Source: Ochotona curzoniae (taxonomy: Eukaryota > Chordata > Mammalia > Lagomorpha > Ochotonidae). From it: a DNA stretch of 64,000 nucleotides. Of the stretch, positions 1-11,775 are shown in pieces (within the stretch, counting starts at the first letter, position 1; each line of letters starts with the position of its first letter). The stretch lies in NCBI RefSeq assembly GCF_017591425.1, contig NW_024464918.1, positions 21,108,001-21,172,000 of the forward strand. The letters run 5' to 3'. Both the position numbers and the translations under genes were made by a program. Under the pieces are notes generated by a model, which saw only the letters and a program-made list of their open reading frames with translations, was not told the origin of the DNA and did not search any database.

Positions 1-1335
1 TCCTGTACTCAAGTCCTTCCTGTTGTCCACTAAGTAGAAAGGAATTCAAAATTTTAAAAGGCTCAGAGCCTTCCAGCACATGGAATGTTCTGCTCAGTGA
101 AGTCTGTCGCTCTTACAGCATTTAGCATTCTATTACATTTTCTATTTGATCTCTTAAGATACAGAGACATAGAGATGGCTGCTGGGATATTTGGACTTCA
201 TCACACACTAAAATATGAAAAACTCCCGCTAAACTTGAAGGCCTCTGGAAACTTGAGATCATGCTTTATTCGATGCTTTGGGGACAAATACTTGCAATAA
301 CATGAGGTCAGCCCTGAGAGCTCCCAAGTGGCTTTGCTGTTGAAATCATTGTCTGCATCCAGGGAAAGCAAACAAAAACCACCCTAACTTGACAGGCTCA
401 GAGCATGTCTGCTCTTCAGCAATCCTCGAGGCTAGGACTGCCGTGTCCCCGATTCTCACAAGAGCAGAGACTCGCATCTGTTTACATTACAGATGTTTAC
501 AATGGGATCAACCTGCACCATCAGGCCCACACTCCACGTTCTCAGTTTCACCTCTTTCACAAAATCAGAAAAGCCAGACAAGAGCACTGTGGAAACCCAA
601 ACAGGTGTGCACAAACATCTCTTTATTTTCCCTTCAAAATCAGGGGCTCTCAAATTCTGGTACGCTTGAGACTTAAAAGACAGCCTTGTATATATGGGCA
701 GGCAGATTCGATACCACAGGAGAGTCAAGACGCGTTCAGGAGAAACTTGCCTGCCTGTGACACAGCTCCACGCACTGAGCATAGAACCCACGCCACGAAG
801 GACGCCATTTCTCCTCTGAGCCTGCAGCGCACTCCTCTTAAACACCTCAACAGCTCAGTTGAGACGGGCAGGGCAGGTGAAGAATGGCCTGTGTCCTTCT
901 ACGTCAGGCACACAACGCCTTACCTGAGGGTGCACATGAATGGTGTCCACAGGCCTTCAAAATGCCCCCACCTTTCCCATAGCACAGGATTTCCATGGGC
1001 ATTTTTCAGGAGTGGCAGCCTGTTGCTTTAATCTGATTCTATCAGTCAGCACTTTCATTTTTCATGCCATGGTACCAATAAAAATGGTGAAAATTTTAAA
1101 AAAAAAACTGTAATATCTGTGGAAAACACGGGGGAAAAACAGAGGAGTTACGGGAATCTAAATGAGAATTGATTTTTGCATTCATTAGATTTTCTCATGT
1201 AATTATAAGCAAGAACCGCAAAGCATTAAAGGAAATAAATGTAGGAAATGGCTGCAAATAAGTAGTTCTTGAATTTTAATAGAATCTAACTTGTTTCCAT
1301 GAAGATAACTTTTCAACATCAAGTTTCATTATATT
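1..1335. other. Unassigned unique sequence with a long stop-free stretch
   Basis: No repeat family recognised. The part from 405 to 1031 stays open for 208 codons on the plus strand, and 456-845 stays open for 129 codons on the minus strand. Neither translation resembles a protein I know, and neither shows domain-like patterning. An AATAAA at 1077-1082 followed by an A-run at 1098-1107 resembles the end of a retrotransposed transcript or an old LINE tail. A 5' splice-site-like CTCAG/GTAA lies on the minus strand at 920-928, but no convincing acceptor pairs with it. Most likely non-coding; a decayed retrocopy is the main alternative. Confidence 0.5.
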
Positions 1336-1339
1336 CATT

Positions 1340-1560
1340 GCTAAGTATATATATTTTAATTCTTTTGAGACACAGAATTCCCATATGCTGGTTTGGTCCC
1401 AAATGCCTCAAATGGCCAGGCAAGTCAGGCGGGGCCGAGTCAGAGCCAGGAGCTGCAAACAAAGGCCAGAGCGGGGTCCTAGCCCGTGACCCACCACTGC
1501 TCTCCTCCCAGAGTCAGCTCCACTAGGGAAGTGAAATCAGGCACGGACGGCCAGGTAGAA
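1340..1560 (-). mobile_element. Lagomorph C-type SINE, old and truncated copy
   Basis: Read on the minus strand it retains the 3' half of the SINE: the region equivalent to 'gggagtgaaccagc' and the pyrimidine-rich tail. It is strongly diverged. It sits just beside another minus-strand copy at 1588-1920. Confidence 0.6.
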
Positions 1561-1587
1561 GTGCAGGGCCGCTTTCTTTGTTTGTAA

Positions 1588-1920
1588 CTTTTATTTTTTT
1601 TAAGGATGTATTATTTATTTTTATTGGAAACACAAATTTACAGAAAGAGAAGCAGAAGGTAGTGAGAAAAATCTTCCATCAGCTGATTCACTCCCCAAGT
1701 GGCCACAACAGCCAGAGCTGAGCCGATCCTACGCCAGGAGCCAGGAACGTCTTCCTAGTTCTTCATGTGGATGTAGGGTTCCAAGGGTTTGGGCCATCCT
1801 CTAAAACTTTCCCAGGCCACAGGCAGGGAGCTGGATGGGAATCAGAGCAGCTGGGACATGAACCAGTGCCCATAGGGGATCCCAGCACTTGCAAGGTAAG
1901 AATTTAGCTATTGAGCCAAT
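1588..1920 (-). mobile_element. Lagomorph C-type SINE, near full length
   Basis: In minus orientation the tail (T-rich, then AAGGATGTATTATTTATTT on the plus strand) is followed by the conserved 'ttcactccccaagtggcc' block, the 'gcagggagctgg' block and the tRNA-like head near 1890-1920. No clean target-site duplication is visible, so it is an intermediate-age copy. Confidence 0.85.
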
Positions 1921-2587
1921 GTAATCAAAATCAAAATAATAACCACCAATTAGCAACTGTGTTCGTAAATCCGGCCCACAATAAATTCTTAGGAACTACA
2001 TTAACCTTCCCACTCAAAACAATAAACCATATTTCCACAGAAAGTATAAAGAAAGATATCTAAAATCCTAAACAGCTGGCAGCAAAACAAACAAACAAAA
2101 AACACAGTGAAATGATAGAAACTGAAAAACAAATGAGGTAAGCCCGTGACTGCCCACAGCTTTGTAAAAATCTCAAAGTCAGAAACGAAGAGGAGAAACC
2201 CCCGACAAACGGCTGGGACTTGGGGAAGTAAGGAGCAGGATGAGCATCGGGGTCAGGCAACGCGAGTTCTCAGACAGCAGAGAGAGCAGCACCACACCCC
2301 AGACAACGTCACAGGACTGCAGACAGATGGTGTCAAACAAGCATTCGGCAAAGTACTGAGCAAGGTGTATGGGAGAAAGCACCAGCAAGGAGGACCACCA
2401 TCTGAAAGAACGGAAGGCAGAGTAACAAGGAAGCTCTGGACCCATGGAAAGGAACACTTGGCCCTAGACAGCACAGCTCTGAACTGCCTGCAATACCCTA
2501 AAAACCACTTCAAAATGTTCACATTGCTTCCCAAAGCAAAACAATATTTATGGGAAATTTTATGAAGATAAACTTATTCAGTATCCA
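1921..2587. other. Unassigned A-rich sequence
   Basis: Nothing recognisable. It has short A-rich tracts (around 2090-2103) and a 139-codon chance open frame (2146-2565) of low complexity with no domain pattern. Confidence 0.5.
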
Positions 2588-2928
2588 GGGTCCAGTGCAA
2601 CGGCTAAATTTGCTAACCCTCCCCTCACAAACTCCAGGATTTCATATGGGTGCTGGCTCATATCCCAGGCACTCCACCACCCCACCTCCCTTGCACCACA
2701 CCCCCCAACCCAGCTGGAAGTTTGTGGCTGGGAGAGCATTAGAGGATGGCCCAAAGCTTTGGGACTCTGCACCCACATGGCAAATCCAGAAGAGGCTCCT
2801 GGCTTCTGGCTTTGGATCAGCTCACCTCCAGCTGTTGTGGCCACTTGGGGAAGGAACAAGCAGATCAAAGATCTTTCTCTTTGTAAATCTGCCTTTCCAA
2901 TAAAAACGAACAAATTAAAAAAAAAATA
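2588..2928 (+). mobile_element. Lagomorph C-type SINE
   Basis: Plus-strand copy. The head at 2588-2610 is degenerate. The 'catatgggtgctggctc' B-box region lies near 2643, the 'ggatggcccaaagctttggg' block near 2743-2765, and the tail ends in AATAAAAACGAACAAATT plus an A-run. A C-rich stretch at 2670-2710 is specific to this copy. It directly abuts L1 sequence. Confidence 0.85.
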
Positions 2929-2929
2929 T

Positions 2930-3905
2930 TCAACATACAAAAAATGTTTTTATTAAACCAAAGATTATCTTCCAAAAGGGCAGGGGGTTAAAAAATATAA
3001 AGAAGCAAAATCTATTAGAACTAATAAATTCAGGATGCCAAATGAAAATATAAAAAGACAATCGCTCATCTTTACATTAATAATTAGAAGCACCCTGCTA
3101 AAGGGAAATGAAGGAAAAATGTTCGTAACAGCTTAAAATAAATGCAAAGGAATAAAATTCATCAAGGAAGTGAAAGACTTGTACACTGAAGATTGAAAAA
3201 CAATGGAAAAAAATGGAAGCACATGCAAATAAAAGATATCCCATGTTCATGGATATGAAACGTTAGTATTGACTAAAGTTACAATCGACAGTCTGTATTA
3301 GTAGTCCCATAACAATTTTTATTAACAAAATAAGTAATCTTTAAATGTGTATTCTATCACAGAAAACCCCAAATAGCCACAGCAACCCGAAAAAAGAAAA
3401 ACAAAGATGAATGCATCAGACTTCCTGATTTCAATTTATATTTAAATGCCTTAGTAATCAAAAAAGTGTAACACAGGCACATACACTGGAACAGAAGAAT
3501 AAAGTCAAGTATATATAGCTCTACTAATTTTCAACAAGACTAATGGAAAGACACAGAGGAATATCTAGTTTCTTCAGGACAGGGTGTTGAAAAAGTGGAT
3601 CTCTGCCTACACAGGAATGAAACTTATCCTAAGCTTAATCCAAAGAAAAACAACAACCTAAAAATGAATTAAAGATCTGAATGAAACCATCAAATTCCTA
3701 GTAGAAAACTTTGGAGGAAATATCCTCCACATCGCCCTAGGTAGTCATATTTTGAATGTCCCATCAAAAACTGAGACAATAAAGAAAAAAATAAATAACT
3801 GTGACTACATCATACTAAAGCACTTTCACACGGAAGGAAACAGTCAAAAACAAAAAAAAACGTAGCCTGTGGAACAGGAAAAAAAATCAGAAGACCATAT
3901 ATCTG
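2930..3905 (+). mobile_element. LINE-1 fragment, ORF2 3' half, decayed
   Basis: The DNA follows the L1 ORF2 order: 'tcaacatacaaaaa', then 'gtgaaagacttgtacactga' at about 3170-3190, 'atcccatgttcatgg' at about 3238-3253, and further on the segment leading to 'accatatatctgataag' at about 3894-3910. All frames are broken by stops and indels, so no reverse transcriptase is encoded. The remaining frame at 3869-4072 only partly coincides with ORF2. 5' truncation is typical of L1 insertions. Confidence 0.8.
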
Positions 3906-4620
3906 ATAAGAGAGTAAGACCAAAATGCAGAGATGCCACTACGCCACGAATGCCCTATAAACACCCTATGTACAACAGCAGCACAGTCAGATTCTTAGAG
4001 AAGAGCTCACAGGAACAGTCCTCTGGTTATGTTAACCATCAACGATCCCAGAGGGACACAACTACAGGATAAAATTAAGAGAAACGAAAGTGGAAGCCAC
4101 ATTTGCAAGTAGGTAAGCTTATTTCCTCTTATGTGACTCTATTTTAAATGTAACTGACTATGTAAATGTAAAGGCAGGCAGGAGAATGTTAGTGTGAAGT
4201 AGCATAATTTGCATAAAGGTACATTAGTACAATATTGTATACCATTTGCCACCAGAAGGATGATTGAAAGGGCCCGATGTTTATGCCAAAAAGAAGATAA
4301 TGGAATTACAAAATCTGATTAATATAAAAAAGAAAGAACAGAACAGAAAATCAGTATACCAAGAAGAAAGGATTAAATTTCAGCAATTTAATTGCAATAA
4401 ATTAAATGCAATTGCAATAAAGGCAAATTATATAAGCACTTCAATTAAAGTTGGAAATGAGCACAATTAATAAGAAAGACCACTATAAGTTTCCTACATG
4501 ACACACAACTTAAATACTAAGAAACAAATGGACTAAAAGCAAATTCATAAGAAAAAAATTACATGAACACTAACATAACGACAGCTGGAAATCCATCAAT
4601 ATTAATGTAGATTTCAGAGC
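3906..4620. other. AT-rich unassigned sequence between L1 fragments
   Basis: Very A-rich on the plus strand, with a local redundancy 'aattgcaataaa' near 4391 and 4410. It could be an extension of the flanking L1 copies that has decayed beyond recognition. No other feature is seen. Confidence 0.4.
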
Positions 4621-4621
4621 C

Positions 4622-4940
4622 AAGAACACTATCAGGTGGGACCAGGGTGCAAGTGCAGCAGGGCAAACCACCACCTGTGACACTTGCATCCCACAGGAGC
4701 TCCAGGTCAAGTCCGGAGTATGCTACTTTGGACCCAACTCCTTGCTCAAGTATGTGGAAAGCAACAGTAAGTGGCTCGAGTGCCTGGGCCTCTACGTCCA
4801 AATGGGAGATGGAGCGACAGGTGCCTAAGCTCAGCCTGTCCCAGGCTTGCCATTGCAACCATCAGAGGAGTGAACCAGCTAATGGAAGAGTCTGTTTCTC
4901 CCTATACCCCATTGCTCTAAGGATTAAAAAAAAAATCTAA
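4622..4940 (+). mobile_element. Lagomorph C-type SINE
   Basis: The plus-strand block 'accacctgtgacacttgcatccc' at about 4670-4692 is the tRNA-derived head of the older C-repeat form. The tail ends in an A-run at 4925-4935. It is inserted between two L1-derived tracts. Confidence 0.8.
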
Positions 4941-4944
4941 AGAT

Positions 4945-5565
4945 AATCTTCAGGAATAAAAGGATAAAAAGAGAGAAAATGCTTTTCTCTATATACAAAA
5001 AGTATCTCAAAATGGAACACAGATATTAGCAAAAACATAAGCCAGAAAAATGTGACCTTGGGCTATGTGGAGGCTTCTTAAAAAGTAACGTCAGAAGAAT
5101 GCTCTGTAAAGAATATGTTGATTAGTTAAACTTCATTAAAATATAATTAGACATCATCCAAAATCATTGCTAAGAAAAGGAAAAGGCCAGCCACAGGCTA
5201 GATGAAAACAGTTATAAATTATGCATGGAACAAAGGACTTTCACTCAAGGGTTATAAAGAATTTTCAAATCCAATAATAAATGAAAATAAGACTTGAACA
5301 TGTATGTTACAAAAAAAAGATGCCATGTCAGCACATGAAAAATGCACCCAACATTCTTAGTCACTGGCAATGCGAGGACAAAAGCTCTGAGATATCACAC
5401 CAGGACAGAACGCTGAGAATTTAAAACCCTGACAACACGCAGCCTCAGTGAGGACATGCAGATTGAAACGGACTCACAGTAATGCAAGGAATGAGAAAGA
5501 TGGAACTGCTGCTTGGAAAATAATTCAAGAGCTTCCTGTAGAGCTTAACATGTCCCCTATTACAT
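4945..5565 (+). mobile_element. LINE-1 fragment, ORF2 C-terminal region, old
   Basis: It keeps recognisable ORF2 order: 'taaacttcattaaaa' near 5127, 'ggccagccacaggctaga' near 5185, 'ggttataaagaattttca' near 5249, 'atgtcagcacatgaaaaatg' near 5323 and 'gagatatcacaccag' near 5389. It is heavily mutated with no open frame. It covers consensus sequence that overlaps the 2930-3905 fragment, so the two are separate insertions. Confidence 0.7.
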
Positions 5566-5924
5566 TAGTGCAGGCCAACCAGACCCTGCCGTTAAAACCT
5601 AGAGTCACAGGGCTCCAAATGCAACTTCCTTGTAGTTTTCCAAGGAGTAACCCCAAGTCGAAAACAAGGCCAATGCATAACAGTTGGATGAGGAAACAAG
5701 TTTAAGTGTATTCATATAATGGATAGCCAGTCTTAACAAAAATAACTGTAAGCACATAAAGTACAAACAATAACATAAAGAGAATAATGTAGACCTGTGA
5801 CGCCTGCAACAGCATAGGCAAACCTCAAAGTAATTATGCCGATTGAGAAAGCAAAACCCAAGACCGAAAGACTGCCATTTACATGAACCCTAGGACGGTA
5901 GTTAACAAATGCTCCCCGCCTTGG
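5566..5924. other. Unassigned sequence
   Basis: No repeat or gene recognised. It may include the upstream, undetectable part of the DNA transposon relic that follows. Confidence 0.4.
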
Positions 5925-6095
5925 TCTTGGCAGTAAATATTTGGAGATCACAGGGTCTGTATTGTCACTATTCAACCAACCGTGGCACAACCAAAACAGC
6001 CACAGACAATGCATTCATGAATGAGTCTGCATTTGTTCCAATAAAACTTTATTTACACAAGCAGGCAGTTGGAATACAGGCCATGCAGCACATAC
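5925..6095 (+). mobile_element. hAT-Charlie-type non-autonomous DNA transposon relic (MER58-like)
   Basis: 'cagtaaatatttggag', 'actattcaacc', 'aaaacagccacagacaatgc', 'aatgagtctgc' and 'tgttccaataaaactttatt' occur in the same order as in a mammal-wide short hAT element. The family name is from memory and tentative. Only the middle and 3' half is convincing; terminal inverted repeats are not preserved. A second copy lies at 63690-63910. Confidence 0.65.
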
Positions 6096-7950
6096 TGTAA
6101 GCCATGCAAAGTGATGGGAAGCAAATTAATGCTGGCTGGAGGATAAGCAGAATGGGGGCAGAGGGAAAGGGTATCACAATCTTTGTGTTCAGTCGTCTTC
6201 TCATCGTGGGGATGGCTTTGCAGCTGCATGTACATGTCAAATATCCAGACACCTTCTCTAGGTGTACTTCATTATAAGTAAATAATATGTTAGTAAAACT
6301 TCTAACAAGACTGTTTTAAGTCTAAGACTATCTTTTGCACATCCAAAGATTTACAACAGTTGACATTTTTTAATTCAAGAAGTTAACAGCTCTTGTTTTT
6401 CTTCCATGATCCAACATAGCATTGCAATGAATTTCAAATCTAGTCACACTTTCTCATACCCAGTTGGGTTGTGCTTGCTGTTTTCACATACACAGCATGT
6501 CAGGGACTGTGTGCCCCTAGGAAGAGTGCTGCAATCACCAGCAGGAGAGTGTGGTAGGTCGCCATCCCAGGCAGGAGAGCCCTAAAGAGATCATCCTGGT
6601 ATTAGGGCTACCCCACAGACACCCGGCCCCCTAATGGACATAAGTGGTCCTCAGCCCTTCTAGGGCTTCTTCCCACCACACAGTCGTATGCCTGTTGCTG
6701 TGTGAGGCCTTTTGCCAGGCATGCAACCTAAGAAGAATCAAGCACAACTAATACATTCTTGGCCCTTGTGAACACGGCTGTTGCATAATTCTGCTGAATC
6801 ACTTTCATTGTGCCCTAACAGGGAGCGCAATGAGAAACAGAAAAATTCCTTCTCTACGCATTCCAGTGCACACTGTTGAGCATGACAGGCTGGCCAACAA
6901 GTTCAGTAGGACAAGGCAGGGACCCCAGGTCTGCTGCCTCCTAGGTGCGGGACCCTCCATGGTTCACTTCACTCCCCTGGGCTTCAGCACACCCCTCTTC
7001 AAACTGAGAGCAGCTGTCAGCTTTCTGCAAAGACTGAACAGGTCAAAAGAAGCAAAATGCTGTAGGAAACGTGAGTGAGTCATACAAGTATTCTCTGTGA
7101 AGGTCTTCCAGCGAGAGGTTTCCGTCGTTTTTACTACGGCTACTTTACTTTCCCTCATCAGACACCAAAAGCCTTCCATCAGTGGCTACCCTGGCCTATT
7201 TCTAGAAAACACACTTCCTGGAAGGCCAGTTTTGGCATCCTCCTATCTTGAATTCCCCCTGCCTTGTTTTCCTAACATCCGGCTCCCAAGCCTCTCTTTC
7301 TCTCATTTACATTGCACTTACCGTGTTGCATGTGTATCTCTGCAGGCCATCTACTGCTGTTGCTGCTGTTGGGGACAGGCTGGACTGATGCAAACATAGG
7401 AACACATATCAGATAGCACCTTCTTTAACTAAAGTCCTCTACCGCACTTCCACCTTCAAAATGTCTTCGTATCTTCCAAGCCAGGATATTGACATCACAC
7501 TGCTGGCAGGGAGGCCGCAGTCCAGCAGCTCCAGCCGTTCTACTGAAGTGTGCGCTATGCTCTGGGGGCTCCATAGCTTGCCTCTTCCCATGCAGCTGCC
7601 TGAGCCGCACACCTCCAGACCAGCTGAGGTGCTCCTGACAGAGTCAGTGCTTCACTCATGCCACCCCTTTTATTCCTGTCTCTGAGAGCACTTGCAATCG
7701 TTAACGGCAAACTGGCAAGCAAACATATGCTTCTCACCAAAAAGTGAAATCCATTTTTCCAAAATATACATTCTCCAAAAACTGTTTGAAAAGTCCATTA
7801 TGTGCAAAAATTTTCAAAATGTGTGTCCTGGTGAAAACTCCCAAGCTCTCACACACCTGCAGCGCGTGCTACATGCGTTAGAATTGAAGGAGAACCCAGA
7901 ACTTACTAGAACTGGCCAGACTAAACAGACTACACGCAAACGGTCTTGGT
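6096..7950. other. Unassigned unique sequence
   Basis: 1.85 kb of ordinary composition. It contains a short CTG-rich run near 7351-7370 ('ctgctgttgctgctgttggg') and several chance open frames of 60-100 codons on both strands. None looks coding: no domain pattern, and equal-quality frames oppose one another. Confidence 0.5.
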
Positions 7951-7951
7951 A

Positions 7952-8262
7952 AGAGCTAATGCAATACGATCAGTCAAGCACTTTCTCCCCCTATGGTTGC
8001 TGGTTCAAGTCCCAACTGCTCCACTTCCCATCTCTCTGCTTATGGTCTGGGAAAGCAATGGAGGATGGCACAAAGCCATCTGCACTCATGTTCGGGACTC
8101 TGAAGAAGCTCCCAGTTCCTGCCTTCAGATCAGCTCAGCTCTGGCTATTGCAATCATTTGGGAGTGAACCAGCAGATGGAAGCTCTTTCTCTGTCTCTCC
8201 TTCTCTCTGTACATTTCCCTTTCCAATAAAAATCAATAAATCTGAAAAAAAAAAAAGAGTAA
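7952..8262 (+). mobile_element. Lagomorph C-type SINE
   Basis: The B-box-like 'gctggttcaagtccc' is at about 7999-8013, the 'ggaggatggcacaaagcc' block at about 8059, and the tail 'ccaataaaaatcaataaatc' with an A-run is at 8223-8256. The copy is nearly complete. Confidence 0.88.
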
Positions 8263-8811
8263 ATAGCTAGCTGACTCAGAGAGGGCAGTCCCCAGCCTCT
8301 GTCCCCTTGGGGACATGTTCCCGGATCCCCAGGAGTTACTGAAACTGCAGACAGCACTGTCCTCTTACACAGTAAAGTTTGTGAAATTAGACCCACTAAG
8401 AATCACAATGTCTAACAATAGAATAGTGTTAACAATTAGCTGTAATAATTCAGTAAATTGCGTGCACTCACAGCACAGACACTGGGATCCTACAATAGCT
8501 GTACTGGTACCTGAAACAGCTACCAAGTGACCACAGGCAGGCCATGCTCTCAGCAAGGACACACTGCACGCTCACACGCTGGGCACAACAAAGGCCTCAT
8601 GCTGCCCGTGATGCTATGCAGTTTGAACCTATTAACTGGAGTAGACACTGAGGGCAGACACCAGGAGCCTCGCAGCCCAAAACACATGTCTGGTCTAGGA
8701 TAACATGGACCAGCCTAGAAGACAGTCAGTCGATAAGTCTTTGCAACCTGAATGGCAGACAGTGGATTAAAGTCTAACCTGGGTAAAAACTCAGGCAAGG
8801 AGACAGGAGTC
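8263..8811. other. Unassigned sequence
   Basis: No recognised element. Two short open frames oppose each other at 8315-8562 with no coding character. Confidence 0.5.
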
Positions 8812-9055
8812 GGCGTTCAAGTGTAGGAAGGCTTCAGCCTCAGTCAGGAAGTGCCAGCTCTGCTTCCTGTCTGGGCACATGCTGGTAAGCACTTGTGTCC
8901 TTGTCACTCACGTGGGAAACTCAGACTGGGTGCCAGCTTTCTCTAGGCCCTGCCTCACCGGGTGCCAGGATTTGGGGAATGATCAGATAATGTAAGACCT
9001 TTGTATCTCTCTCTTTGGTTTTCTGCCTTTTTAACTTAAAAAAAAATAATAATTC
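8812..9055 (+). mobile_element. Older lagomorph SINE subfamily (CSINE2-like), diverged
   Basis: It matches the variant with a duplicated central block: 'ggaagtgccagctctgcttcctg', 'cacttgtgtccttgtcactcacgtgggaaact' and an A-rich end at 9038-9050. The head is eroded. Confidence 0.6.
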
Positions 9056-11010
9056 AAAAACAAACATTAGCCATTTATTTCTGGAATTGTTGATTCAATA
9101 TTCTCAAACAGCAGTTGACAGTGGGTAACTTAAACTATTTAAAGTGACCCTGTGGATTTCCCTTTATGCAATCGAGCGATTTAGCCTCTCTGATGACTTG
9201 GTCTCTTTGCATAATTGTGGAGGCTGCCCCTCACTGAAGATTGCTTTCTGTTGTCTAAGGCAGCTGTATTTTACACAACAGCTCCCCTTCCTAATTCCAC
9301 CTGCCCCAAACAATCCTTTCTTCCTCCTCAGCTACCTCCAAACCCGCACAGCAACACAAACTATGATATGAACAGAAAATTTTCAGTTGCTCTTCTTATT
9401 CTTTTATGGAAAAAGTTTACACGTTTCTCTTTGTGTAGGACAGGCCCACCACACATCAAGAGAAATGTGTCGGGAAGTGAGGTGACAGGTATATTTAACT
9501 TGTCCCCAAGTCCTGCTTTGTGCCTGGAGTCCCCATGCAACTACAAAACTTTCTGCTTTTATTCCCCAAAAAATCTCTGGCTTGGGTGATGGACGACATG
9601 ACCATCCATCCAGAATCAGTAGAAGCTGTTTGGCACTCAGCCACCAGTGATCACGCATTTAGACACGGGCTGGAACACTGCTCACATGCACACACCTGAA
9701 CACTCAGTGCAAATCTGAGCACCCGTGGCCACCTTCAAGGGAGCAAACGTCCCTTCAGAGGCAGCAGCAACCGCCAAGGCCAAAGCCCAGCAGCGTCACC
9801 AATTCATCAATGCCAAACTGTGACAAAAGCGCCTCCAGCCAATTAACTGATTTGACTTGAACATGCTATCCAGGTTTGTCAGAGAAAATGAAAGAGAGAG
9901 AGAGAGAGAAGGATTTGGGCATATACCAGATTATGCCAGTTTAAAACAACTTTTATTAGAGGCAATGAGCCTCAGGGCCAGGAACACCAGCCAGCCTCTG
10001 TTTGTAAATTTCCAGTATAAAGCAGATCATTTATTCACAATGGTCTTATTTCCCAGTGTTCACCATACCATGTAGATGCTCATTTTCCAAGTTCATTTCA
10101 TGAGTTATGAGCGGGCCAAGGATAAATGATGCAGAACCACCCAGACACAGTAGGCTTTCCTGTTCATGACAAGGTCAAGGGTCTCTCCCAGAACCCCCAG
10201 CAGGGTCCTTCCATCCCTCGCCCACCATTACATGGAGGCCATCACTGAGGCCCGAGGACATGCCAAGAGGCTCCACCCAGCACTCCCCAGCACGTGGTCT
10301 TCCCATGAACACTGCCACACCACTGCAGTCCACCTTCGAGGCCAGAAAGGAAACCCGCCTTCAGAGCAAAACTGAAATCACACTGAACATGGAAGAGGCA
10401 ATTTCCAAGTTCCTTCAGAAATAAGAACATAAACTTCAATGTCATGTACACAGAGATAACAGATTACCCCGTATTAGCAAATTTTCAATTTTTCCTATCA
10501 ACTGCAATACTTTGGAGAAGGAGCCAAGTTGGCCATTCCCTAAAGAGCACTAAAGACATTAGAAAAGAACATAGACTAGCAGGAAGTTAGGCTCTCAATA
10601 AAAACATATTTATGTGAAATGCCTTCTGCTCAAGCTGATTTCCTGAAAATTCCAGCTATTTCTTTTTAATTGAAAGTTGCAACAGAAAATGATACCTGAT
10701 TTACATTTCAAATTCCTATGTAACTATAAACTTTTATAGTGGCGAACAGATGTTGATGTGCATTTTATAAATCTGAGGAATACTTTGTAAATCTACATTG
10801 GAGAAATGTCAAATGGAAACTAGGAAAAGAAACACCAAGAGAGGAGGGAAGCAGTGTGGTCCGCTGGGCTCTGCTTAGCATGACTCCTTTCCAACTGGCA
10901 CTCCACTGCATCACACTTCAAAGCAATCTTCTAAAATGAGAATCTGAGTTCACAGGCACAGGTCTGAAACTGGATGTACACCTATGTAGTGAACACACGC
11001 ACGCGTGGGG
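9056..11010. other. Unassigned unique sequence, partly AT-rich
   Basis: It contains a short GA tract at about 9892-9909. The AT-rich stretch 10480-10840 lacks any repeat signature and could be weakly conserved non-coding DNA, but I see no specific motif clustering to support that. Chance open frames of up to 124 codons (9215-9589) are unconvincing. Confidence 0.45.
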
Positions 11011-11018
11011 ACACACAT

Positions 11019-11059
<41 letters not shown>
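11011..11059. repeat. CA/TG microsatellite
   Basis: About 49 bp of uninterrupted purine-pyrimidine alternation, nearly all (AC)n with one ATGC interruption. It is preceded by a related 'acacacgcacgcgtg' segment at 10993-11007. Likely length-polymorphic. Confidence 0.95.
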
Positions 11060-11060
<1 letters not shown>

Positions 11061-11158
11061 ATGATGATAGGTGCTTCTGTGCTAGTGTTACTGGTTTTCA
11101 GTTTTTTTTTTCCAAAGGGGAATAAAACAGTTTCATGAATTGAACCTTATTAAATCTT

Positions 11159-11490
11159 TTTTTTTTAAGATTTATTTTTATTATTTTTTTCATTGGAAAG
11201 GCGGATATACAGAGAGGAGAGACAGAGAGGAAGATCTTCCGTCCGATGATTCACTCCCCAAGTGAGCGCAACGGGCCGATACTATGCCGATCCGAAGCCA
11301 GGAGCCTCTTCCGGGTCTCCCACGCGGGTGCAGGTTCCCAAAGCTTTGGGCCGTCCTTGACTGCTTTCCCAGGCCACAGGCAGGGAGCTGGAAGGGAAGC
11401 GGGGCTGCCGGGATTAGAACTGGCGCCCATATGGGATCCCAGGCGTGCAAGGCGAGGACCTTTAACCACTTGCGCCACCGTGCCGGGCCC
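11159..11490 (-). mobile_element. Young lagomorph (pika-type) C SINE with 17-bp target-site duplication
   Basis: Full-length minus-strand copy ending in 'caccgtgccgggccc' on the plus strand. It is flanked by a perfect direct repeat GAACCTTATTAAATCTT at 11142-11158 and 11491-11507. The intact duplication and close similarity to the copies at 13901, 30302 and 44653 mark it as a recent insertion. The T-rich run on the plus strand is the poly(A) tail of the element. Confidence 0.97.
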
Positions 11491-11534
11491 GAACCTTATT
11501 AAATCTTGAACCAATGATTAAACTGCCAGCCGGA

Positions 11535-11775
11535 ACACGCGCATCTCTTTGGGTGCAAGTGTGAGTTCCCTTCTCGACTCAACTTTCTGTCACTGGTCAC
11601 TCTAGGAGGCAGCCAGGGAATGCTCCAGTTGCTAGGTGCTTCCTACCTACATGTGAAACTCAAGTTCAGTTCCTGCCTCAGGTTTTTGGCACAGCCCCAG
11701 GCACCGCAAGGCTTTGGAAGTTGAACCAACAGCACTGCCGCTCCACCTCTCATAGAAATGTTAAAAGGCCACCTT
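11535..11775 (+). mobile_element. Older CSINE2-like SINE, diverged
   Basis: The order 'gcatctctttgggtgcaagt', 'tctaggaggcagcc', 'ctccagttgctagg', 'ttcagttcctgcc' follows the longer C-repeat subfamily. Head and tail are poorly preserved. Confidence 0.6.

Noticed and set aside
920..928. Minus-strand 5' splice-site-like CTCAG/GTAA
   Set aside because: No paired acceptor with a polypyrimidine tract and no open coding segment ending there; such motifs are common by chance.
3869..4072. Frame encoding a peptide containing EKKSEDHISDKRV
   Set aside because: It starts within decayed L1 ORF2-region sequence and continues out of it; not an independent gene.
11190..11514. Five overlapping open frames on both strands at 11.2-11.5 kb, recurring almost identically at 13.9-14.3, 30.3-30.6, 43.6-43.8 and 44.6-44.9 kb
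   Set aside because: They are translations of the GC-rich SINE body. Similarity between loci reflects SINE copies, not a gene family.
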